DNA from: CAJQQY01 sp964352225
GTDB taxonomy: Bacteria; Bacteroidota; Bacteroidia; Chitinophagales; Saprospiraceae
DNA length: 7,203 nucleotides
NCBI GenBank assembly: GCA_964352225.1
Contig: CAYGRM010000346.1
Span: 1 to 7,203, forward strand
Direction of reading: 5' to 3'
Shown piece by piece: positions 1 through 4,567 of this stretch. Numbering within the stretch: position 1 is the stretch's first letter; each line of letters starts with the position of its first letter. The notes under the pieces were generated by a model. The model ran no database searches, was not told the DNA's origin, and saw only the letters and a list, made by a program, of their open reading frames with translations. A program made the translations under genes and the position numbers.

Positions 1-10
1 TTATGTTGTC

Positions 11-55
11 AATAAAAAAGGACTTAGAATTTTAAATTCTAAGTCCTTTTTTATT
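11..55. terminator. Bidirectional intrinsic terminator (45-nt palindrome)
   Basis: Two 22-base arms (11-32 and 34-55) are perfect reverse complements around a single T. The core stem includes GGACTTAGAA / TTCTAAGTCC, with A-runs on the left and T-runs on the right, so transcripts from either strand would form a stable hairpin ending in a U tract. It can end the minus-strand DUF4197 transcript and any plus-strand gene entering from left of the window. It could also act as a symmetric protein-binding site, but the poly-A/poly-T flanks favour a terminator. Confidence 0.85.
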
Positions 56-111
56 TTAGATTAATATCGTCAAAAAAACCGTAGTAAACTTTTTTGATTA
101 CCAAAGGCATG

Positions 112-184
112 ATTAAAAAAAGCTCCCCTTTAGGGCAATGTCATTGACATTAGGACACGTCTGTGTATGGGCTGGGGGTTTAAT
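112..184. repeat. Cluster of short dyads in the 3' flank of the DUF4197 gene
   Basis: This GC-richer block lies directly after the DUF4197 stop codon (minus strand). It contains three small inverted repeats in a row: CCC-TTTA-GGG (126-135), AATGTCA-T-TGACATT (137-151) and ACAC-GTCT-GTGT (155-166). The ends, ATTAAA..CCCC (112-128) and GGGG..TTTAAT (174-184), are also complementary, with a 7-base asymmetry. Read on the minus strand the block ends in GGGGAGC followed by seven T, so it may be an extra terminator or RNA-stabilising 3' structure. CCCTTTAGGG-like segments remind me of dispersed intergenic repeats in this phylum, but only one copy is visible here. Confidence 0.4.
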
Positions 185-914
185 CCTGCTTTGCAAAAAC
201 TTTGGTCAACAAATCAGAAGAACGAGAACTTTTATTTTTACGAATATCTAATTCTTTTTCTTCCACTAAACTAAACATTCCATCTAATGCTTTATCCGTT
301 ACATGTTGATCTAGTTCCGTGTTTACTTTTTTCCCAAAAGAAACTTTGTTGTATGCTGTTGCAATTTTAGACCAATAATCTCTAGCATTTACTTCATCCA
401 AAGATTGCTGAACTACCGGCATAAATTCTTTGAATAATTGGTTGCGAGTTGTTTTATCTAAATATTGAGTTGCGGCATTTTTTTCGCCCATCAAAATATT
501 CATGGCATCTTTAATCGTCATTTGTTTGATGGCACTAACAAAAATTGGTTTTGCTTTCGTAGCTGCTTTCTCTGCTGCTTCATTCAAAAGCTTCGTCATT
601 TTTTCGTCTGCATCTTCAAATCCAGGGACTCGTTTAACTTTTTCAATTATACTTTGAGCTTCCTCTGGTAAAAGGATTTTATACTGGCTATTCAAGTATC
701 CATTTTCAGACGAAAGAAAATCAGTCGCCTTTCCAACTCCAACATTCAAGGCCTCTTTTAATCCATTTCCAATTTCATCCGTCGATAAATCAGCTCCAGC
801 ACTTTTTAATTTAGATTCAGCTTTTTTAGCTGCATTTTTTAATTTTCCAAATTGTGCATTAGATGAAATTTGGAATAGAGACAAACAAAGTAATAAAGTC
901 ATTATTTTTTTCAT
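180..914 (-). CDS. Secreted DUF4197 domain-containing protein
   Basis: Predicted 244-residue exported protein of unknown function. I chose the ATG at 914 because it places a classical signal peptide at the N-terminus: MKKIMTLLLCLSLFQISSNA, with likely cleavage before Gln21. A GTG at 957-959 would add 15 basic residues in front of it and is less likely. Residues ~43-242 match the DUF4197 pattern: LSTDEIGNGLKEAL (43-56), MTKLLNEAAEKAATKAKPIF (106-125), AIKQMTIKDAMNIL then AATQYL (128-152), VTDKALDGMF (205-214) and a C-terminal IRKN..R..DLLTKVF (224-240). Length is normal for the family. The domain is mostly helical, and no catalytic residues are known to me. The gap to gldC upstream is 114 bp, and dyads plus a strong terminator follow, so it is probably the last gene of its unit or transcribed alone. 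Location: periplasm or outer-membrane-associated (inferred). Confidence 0.88.
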   Translation of the reverse strand: MKKIMTLLLCLSLFQISSNAQFGKLKNAAKKAESKLKSAGADLSTDEIGNGLKEALNVGVGKATDFLSSENGYLNSQYKILLPEEAQSIIEKVKRVPGFEDADEKMTKLLNEAAEKAATKAKPIFVSAIKQMTIKDAMNILMGEKNAATQYLDKTTRNQLFKEFMPVVQQSLDEVNARDYWSKIATAYNKVSFGKKVNTELDQHVTDKALDGMFSLVEEKELDIRKNKSSRSSDLLTKVFAKQD

Positions 915-1028
915 AATCGTATTTTTAACTTTTAAAGATTTTTTATAGTAAAACTTCACTCCATAAACGTTCCAAAATCTCTTTGGAGTCTTAATAGAAT
1001 CTTAAGGTTTTACTAAAATATTTTCAAA

Positions 1029-1391
1029 TTATGAATCCTTAGGTATTACCTCAGTTTTCTCTCCAAAATACTGGACAAACTTTTGCATTTCGACTGCCAA
1101 TTCTCTATTCTGAGTTGCTTTATAATAAGTGTCAGCTAATCCTCGAAAAGTTTGATAAAAGAAACGATCCATTTCCATCACTTGCATATCATAAGTCCAA
1201 AGATCGATTTTCAAAGTCTCTTTGTTCTTTTTATCAAATAAAGAAAGCAACATCGCTTTAGCTATTTGAGTATCCTTCCCTTCTGGATTATCATCTGAAT
1301 TCCAATCAATTTGAATGGGAACATTTTTATCATTTAGACCTACATTAATTTCAATCTTGTTGTTTTTTACGATAGTTTTTTCCTTATCCAT
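1029..1391 (-). CDS. gldC: Gliding motility protein GldC
   Basis: Predicted 120-residue cytoplasmic protein without signal peptide or membrane segment. It closely resembles GldC of gliding Bacteroidota as I recall it: a short beta-rich start (KIEINVGLNDKNVPIQIDW, 12-30), a conserved centre AKAMLLSLFDKKNKETLKID (44-63) running into LWTYDM, and the helical part MDRFFYQTFRGLADTYYKAT (74-93) then MQKFVQYFGEK (102-112). In Flavobacterium johnsoniae, GldC supports gliding, and its loss impairs rather than abolishes movement. It is normally encoded beside gldB, which is absent here; the gene 25 bp upstream encodes an NAD(P)-binding protein and may share its transcript. The start ATG at 1389-1391 gives the usual family length. 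No terminator is obvious between it and the DUF4197 gene. Confidence 0.9.
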   Translation of the reverse strand: MDKEKTIVKNNKIEINVGLNDKNVPIQIDWNSDDNPEGKDTQIAKAMLLSLFDKKNKETLKIDLWTYDMQVMEMDRFFYQTFRGLADTYYKATQNRELAVEMQKFVQYFGEKTEVIPKDS

Positions 1392-1416
1392 CTATGTTTA
1401 ATTTTATTTTAAAATT

Positions 1417-2118
1417 TTATTCTAATAAATCTCTTTCCGTTTTTCCAATTTTGACCATGGCATCTGAGGTTAACCTTTTGATTCCTCCTTCCAAACTTTG
1501 TGCTTCGACTACCATTGCTTTCGCCACATCTTCTGCCTTTACCGGTTGATATTGCCCCAAAAGATCTCCCATCAAAAAGCCAATTCCTCGGGAAACTAGA
1601 ATTCCAAATCGTTCTAAAGGTCTACTTTCTTCTCGGTCACCAAGTAAAAGTGAAGGTCGTAAAATATGAATTCCCCAAAAAGGTAACTCTTGAATAGCAT
1701 CCTCCAATTCTCCTTTAACCTTACTGTAAAAAATTCTTGATTTCGAGTCAGCCCCTGAGGCAGAAACTAAAATAAATTGACTTACACCATTCTTAGCTGC
1801 AATGGTAGCAATCTCTTTTGGGTATTCAAAATCAACTTTTCGAAAAGCTGCTTGACTTCCTGCTTTTTTGATGGTGGTTCCGAGGGCACAAAACAAATCA
1901 TTCCCTTTGATCAATTTTTTATACTGCGCAAGATTTTCAAAGTCAATTTCAAATTGCTCTAATTTCACATGTTCTTTTTTCAATTTCCTTCTACCAAAGG
2001 AAAGCACCTTTGAATAAATCGGAGATTCCAAAAGCATGTCCAAGCAATGCCCACCTACTAAGCCTGATCCTCCAAAAAGTATTGCCGTTTTATTTCCTTG
2101 TTCTATTTTTATCTCCAT
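1417..2118 (-). CDS. NAD(P)-binding atypical SDR (HTATIP2/TIP30-like)
   Basis: Predicted 233-residue soluble Rossmann-fold protein. The dinucleotide-binding loop GGSGLVG is at 16-22, after the first strand (TAILF), and an arginine pair at 43-44 (FGRR) is typical of NADP preference. CALGTT (77-82), the strand-end SASGAD (119-124), YSKVK with a Y131-x3-K135 active-site pair, and ILRPSLLLGDR (152-162) follow in the order seen in the atypical/extended SDR group that includes TIP30 and bacterial 'NAD(P)H-binding oxidoreductase' proteins. The late VKAEDVAKAM (193-202) is also typical. The substrate is unknown. The ATG at 2118 leaves 63 bp to the acetyltransferase gene upstream, and that gap holds a hairpin, so this gene may begin a separate unit with gldC, whose start is 25 bp past its stop. 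Confidence 0.85.
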   Translation of the reverse strand: MEIKIEQGNKTAILFGGSGLVGGHCLDMLLESPIYSKVLSFGRRKLKKEHVKLEQFEIDFENLAQYKKLIKGNDLFCALGTTIKKAGSQAAFRKVDFEYPKEIATIAAKNGVSQFILVSASGADSKSRIFYSKVKGELEDAIQELPFWGIHILRPSLLLGDREESRPLERFGILVSRGIGFLMGDLLGQYQPVKAEDVAKAMVVEAQSLEGGIKRLTSDAMVKIGKTERDLLE

Positions 2119-2136
2119 TTTATATATTGTATTTCG

Positions 2137-2174
2137 AAACTCCTGCTTCGACTTTTTCCCGAAGTGGGAGTTTT
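2137..2174. terminator. Hairpin between the acetyltransferase and SDR genes
   Basis: AAACTCC (2137-2143) pairs with GGAGTTT (2167-2173), and CTTCG (2146-2150) pairs with CGAAG (2160-2164). The two stems are separated by a symmetric TG/TG internal loop, and the apical loop is about 9 bases. It lies in the 63-bp gap just after the acetyltransferase stop. Read on the minus strand it is followed only by TTTCG, a weak U tract, so termination could be partial and the SDR/gldC pair may receive read-through. Confidence 0.6.
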
Positions 2175-2181
2175 ATAGTAC

Positions 2182-2799
2182 CTAAATTGCTTCAATATTA
2201 TTGCTAGTTAAATGTTTTAAATTTTGGGTAATTTTTTCCATTTCCCAATCCCACCATTTCAAGTTGAGTAACTTTTCAATTTGCCCTGGAGAAAATCTTT
2301 TTTTAATTTCATTAGCTGGATTTCCACCTACGATAGTATAAGGTTCGACATCTTTAGTAACTGTTGAGTTGGTCGCAATGATCGCTCCGTCGCCAATTTT
2401 CACTCCTGCCATAATCGTAGCATTATATCCAATCCAAACATCATTTCCAATAATCGTATCACCTTTAGTTGGATAAGATTTTCCATCCATGGCATTTTCC
2501 CAACCGTTTTGAAAAATAGCGAATGGATACGTAGAAATTGCATCCGTCAAGTGATTCGCTCCATTCATGATAAAAGTTACGCCTGATGCTATCATGCAAA
2601 ACTTTCCTATAACCAATTTATCTCCTGTAAAATCAAAATGATATTTGACGTTTTTTACAAAGTTATGAACATCCTCGAAATCATCATAATAGGTAAAATC
2701 TCCGATTTCAATATTCGGATTTTTTATGATGTTTTTTAAAAAACAAAGTCGATCATAATTTTCTAGGGGAAAAATGGTATTTGGATTGGGACCATGCAT
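2182..2799 (-). CDS. Vat/CatB-type xenobiotic O-acetyltransferase (left-handed beta-helix)
   Basis: Predicted 205-residue cytoplasmic acetyl-CoA-dependent O-acetyltransferase of the XAT family. The N-terminus HGPNPNTIFPLENY (2-15) and TYYDDF (36-41) match the start of Vat streptogramin A acetyltransferases. GDKLVIGKFCMIASGVTFIM (59-78) followed by NGANH (79-83) carries the expected catalytic histidine, His83. Hexapeptide repeats form the beta-helix: IIGNDVWIG (116-124), ATIMAGVKIGDGAIIA (127-142) and YTIVGGNPA (154-162). The C-terminal KRFSPGQIEKLLNLKWWDWE (167-186) is also family-typical, and the length matches Vat/XAT proteins of ~205-215 residues. Vat enzymes modify streptogramin A and CatB enzymes modify chloramphenicol; many chromosomal homologues have no proven drug substrate, so resistance is not established. 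The ATG lies 6 bp behind the TraB/GumN gene, implying co-transcription. Confidence 0.9.
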   Translation of the reverse strand: MHGPNPNTIFPLENYDRLCFLKNIIKNPNIEIGDFTYYDDFEDVHNFVKNVKYHFDFTGDKLVIGKFCMIASGVTFIMNGANHLTDAISTYPFAIFQNGWENAMDGKSYPTKGDTIIGNDVWIGYNATIMAGVKIGDGAIIATNSTVTKDVEPYTIVGGNPANEIKKRFSPGQIEKLLNLKWWDWEMEKITQNLKHLTSNNIEAI

Positions 2800-2805
2800 T
2801 ATTTA

Positions 2806-3609
2806 TTATTTCATTTTTGAGATTGGCTTTACTTCCAACCCTTTCATTTTTAAATATCTCAAAACTCCTTTCTTTCCAGCAAGATGCGCAGCGCCAATGG
2901 CACAAACAATCGTTTGCTCTGAGGCCATCAAGGCTATTCGATCTGCCATGATTTTATTCCGATCATAAATCAATAATTTCCGTTCTGACCCTGCTGACTT
3001 TTTGGAACTTTTGTATAATTGCTGAATATCTGCCTTCTCATAAAGCTCCGCCATTTTCAGCACTTGCTTTCGAAATTGCTTAAAACTTTTAAAGGTTTTT
3101 AACAAAGATTTTAGTTGGTTTTCTACTGGAATTTTTGCCATAATCTCTAATTGCTCCTCAAAAGTTTCGATACCTAGCAGAATCTTTTCCTCTTCTTTAG
3201 CAAATTGAAATAGAGACTCATCGAGTGATTTTAATCGATCTTTTGACAAAATAACCTCCGCCATCATATTGGTAATTTGCATCGGCAAACTTCGATTAAA
3301 TTGCCTTAAATCAAATCCAGTAAATCGAATAAACCGCTCATTGATTTTTTTAAATTTCTTAGGCCTAATCATTGATTCCAAAGTTAGCCCTTCTGGCAAA
3401 CTCATCATCTCGGCAGTAATATTTACATTGGCCGTTTCTAAGTTAAATTCTAAGGCAAATGCATCACATTCTTTGATTTTCTCATGAACTAAACTTTCAT
3501 AGGTAAAAGCTCTTGCATCACTCACATGCATAGTTCCGAACACATAAGAATCACCTGGGATTTTTTTTCCTGATATTTTCCACAACAACGAATTCTTCTT
3601 TTTATTCAT
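2806..3609 (-). CDS. TraB/GumN family protein (Tiki-like fold), cytoplasmic form
   Basis: Predicted 267-residue member of the TraB/GumN/Tiki superfamily. It opens with SLLWKISGK (7-15). Family signatures in order are GTMH (25-28), an acidic strand FALEF with Glu54, LDESLFQFA (129-137), LGIETFEEQL (145-154), YDRNKIMADRI (215-225) and IGAAHLAGKKG (238-248), ending in a Gly-Leu-Glu-Val-Lys-Pro strand. The two Gly-x-x-His motifs and the conserved glutamates are those thought to bind metal in Tiki proteases; catalysis by bacterial members is inferred only. Many GumN homologues have a signal peptide or lipobox. This one starts MNKKKNSLLWKIS with neither, so it is probably cytoplasmic. It is the first gene of a likely two-gene unit with the acetyltransferase (6-bp gap). 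The upstream DNA is the 3663-3840 inverted repeat. Confidence 0.88.
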   Translation of the reverse strand: MNKKKNSLLWKISGKKIPGDSYVFGTMHVSDARAFTYESLVHEKIKECDAFALEFNLETANVNITAEMMSLPEGLTLESMIRPKKFKKINERFIRFTGFDLRQFNRSLPMQITNMMAEVILSKDRLKSLDESLFQFAKEEEKILLGIETFEEQLEIMAKIPVENQLKSLLKTFKSFKQFRKQVLKMAELYEKADIQQLYKSSKKSAGSERKLLIYDRNKIMADRIALMASEQTIVCAIGAAHLAGKKGVLRYLKMKGLEVKPISKMK

Positions 3610-3662
3610 AAATCAAAGATTGAGATTTTACTTTTCTTATTTACATTTTTTCGACAAAGAAA

Positions 3663-3840
3663 GCAGATCGCTTCGCTGACAGAGGACGGATCAGTCGCTT
3701 CACTCCTTGTCAGAGCTCAGACTGACGATTATTATTTTGTATGTTACTGAATCGAAATAATATTCAGATCGTAATTGTCCATCTGACTTCTAGCAAGGAG
3801 CAAAGCGATTGATCCGAACTCTGACAGCGAAGCGATCTCA
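3663..3840. repeat. Long imperfect inverted repeat (REP/MITE-like intergenic element)
   Basis: The outer arms match perfectly: AGATCGCTTCGCTG (3665-3678) and its reverse complement (3825-3838). Next inward, 3688-3709 pairs with 3794-3815 at 19 of 22 positions, and 3716-3731 pairs with 3772-3787 at about 12 of 16. At the apex CTGAAT (3747-3752) pairs with ATTCAG (3762-3767). The whole can fold into one long interrupted hairpin on either strand. It is richer in G+C than the surrounding DNA, has no ORF worth calling, and resembles dispersed palindromic intergenic elements with CGCTTCGCT cores. It fills the space between the lrp terminator and the TraB/GumN gene. No target-site duplication is obvious, so mobility is inferred. 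Confidence 0.7.
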
Positions 3841-3890
3841 ACATTAAGAAAAGCCGCTACCGTTTTTCAACAGTAGCGGCTTCTTAATGT
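3841..3890 (-). terminator. Strong intrinsic terminator of the lrp gene
   Basis: ACATTAAGAA-AAGCCGCTAC (3841-3860) pairs with GTAGCGGCTTCTTAATGT (3873-3890), with only a two-base A bulge. The stem extends inward by a G-U and a C-G pair. Read on the minus strand, the GC core GCCGCTACTG...CGGTAGCGGC is followed by TTTTCTTAATG, the expected U-rich tail. It starts 16 bp after the lrp stop codon and should insulate lrp from the TraB/GumN unit. The outer ACATTAAGA/TCTTAATGT pairing also makes it usable from the plus strand. Confidence 0.9.
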
Positions 3891-3906
3891 TTATTTTCTT
3901 AAAAGA

Positions 3907-4383
3907 TTAACTTTCGTAATCGAAAGGTAAAAGTTTAGAATCTTTTACGGTAGACAAAGTCATCAATGTTTTCAATCTTTCGATTTCTTCAATTTGAGAC
4001 AATGTCTTAAACAATAATTTTTCATATGTAGGAATATCTTTACAAACGATTTTGATTAAAAAATCTGCCTCACCCGTAATGATATAACATTCAGTAATCT
4101 CTTCAATTTGCTTGATTTTATCCAAAAATGCATTTAAAGCATTTTCCTTCTGCCACGCCAAAGAAACTAAAACAAAAGTTTTTACACTCAATCCAATTGC
4201 CTGAGTATCCACTAATGCATGGTAACTTTTAATAATACCAGATTGTTCTAATTTTTTCACCCGCTCCAAAGTTGGCGCTGGAGAAAGTCCAATCTTCTTT
4301 GACAAATCAAGATTGGTAATCTTGCTGTTTTCTTGAAGGATTTTCATAATCTTCAAGTCGATTTTATCGAATTTATTATCCAT
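3907..4383 (-). CDS. Lrp/AsnC family transcriptional regulator
   Basis: Predicted 158-residue feast/famine DNA-binding regulator. The N-terminal helix-turn-helix (about 6-56) has the family sequence KIDLKIMKILQENSKITNLD (7-26) followed by LSKKIGLSPAPTLERVKKLE (27-46), ending in GIIKSYHALVD. The C-terminal RAM/AsnC ligand-binding sandwich spans ~67-146, with the ECYIITGEADFLIKIV segment (98-113) whose Gly104 turn forms the effector site between subunits. It closely resembles E. coli Lrp in both halves and has normal length. Such proteins form dimers to octamers and respond to amino acids, and most repress their own gene. The effector and regulon here are unknown. It is monocistronic: its own promoter lies upstream (4443-4477) and a strong terminator follows. 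A dyad near the predicted transcription start could serve autoregulation. Confidence 0.93.
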   Translation of the reverse strand: MDNKFDKIDLKIMKILQENSKITNLDLSKKIGLSPAPTLERVKKLEQSGIIKSYHALVDTQAIGLSVKTFVLVSLAWQKENALNAFLDKIKQIEEITECYIITGEADFLIKIVCKDIPTYEKLLFKTLSQIEEIERLKTLMTLSTVKDSKLLPFDYES

Positions 4384-4416
4384 AATTATTTAGTATGAAA
4401 TTTAAAATTTAATGTT

Positions 4417-4434
4417 TTAGGGATATTGTCCTAA
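4417..4434. promoter_or_regulatory. Operator-like dyad in the lrp leader
   Basis: TTAGGG-ATATTG-TCCTAA is an 18-bp inverted repeat with 5 of 6 matching positions per arm and an AT-rich centre. It lies 8 bp downstream of the TATATTTG box, at or just past the expected transcription start of lrp and 33 bp before its ATG. TAG...CTA ends around an AT core resemble Lrp-type half-site spacing (YAG-N9-CTR in E. coli Lrp), so autorepression is a reasonable inference. Confidence 0.45.
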
Positions 4435-4442
4435 TTATGGCG

Positions 4443-4477
4443 CAAATATATCCATAAAAAAATAAAAATCAAAAAAA
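4443..4477 (-). promoter_or_regulatory. Bacteroidetes-type promoter for lrp
   Basis: On the minus strand a T7G run ending in TTTG (4477-4470) is followed after 19 bp by TATATTTG (4450-4443). This fits the Bacteroidetes primary sigma consensus of TTTG or TTG near -33 and TAnnTTTG near -7. Transcription would start around 4436-4440, giving a leader of ~55 bases before the ATG at 4383. A near-palindrome ATAC-T-TACGTA-GTAT (4482-4496) sits just upstream. Confidence 0.7.
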
Positions 4478-4504
4478 CAACATACTTACGTAGTATTATT
4501 TTAC

Positions 4505-4546
4505 GACAAAAGTCTTTTTCGACACTTTTACCAATAAAATTTTGTC
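4505..4546 (-). terminator. Weak hairpin after the repeat/OmpA gene
   Basis: GACAAAA (4505-4511) and TTTTGTC (4540-4546) are inverted repeats about 20 bp past the stop codon of the 701-residue gene. A smaller hairpin (AAAAG..TC-GAAAAA-GA-CTTTT on the minus strand) is nested on one side. The stems are AT-rich, so termination here is uncertain, but no better candidate lies before the lrp promoter. Confidence 0.35.
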
Positions 4547-4567
4547 AAAATAAAATAAAATCATCAA

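Noticed and set aside
465..671. Plus-strand ORF of 68 codons rich in Phe and Cys
   Set aside because: Antisense to the well supported DUF4197 domain, with no own start context.
915..959. N-terminal extension of the DUF4197 protein to a GTG at 957-959
   Set aside because: It would put 15 mostly basic residues before an otherwise complete signal peptide that begins at the ATG at 912-914.
2182..2799. Acquired antibiotic-resistance cassette
   Set aside because: The acetyltransferase is Vat-like, but its base composition matches its neighbours and no integrase, insertion sequence or attachment site is visible; a chromosomal homologue is more likely.
3663..3840. CRISPR array or tRNA-like structure
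   Set aside because: There are only two arms in inverted orientation, no regular direct repeats or spacers, and no cloverleaf or T-loop consensus.
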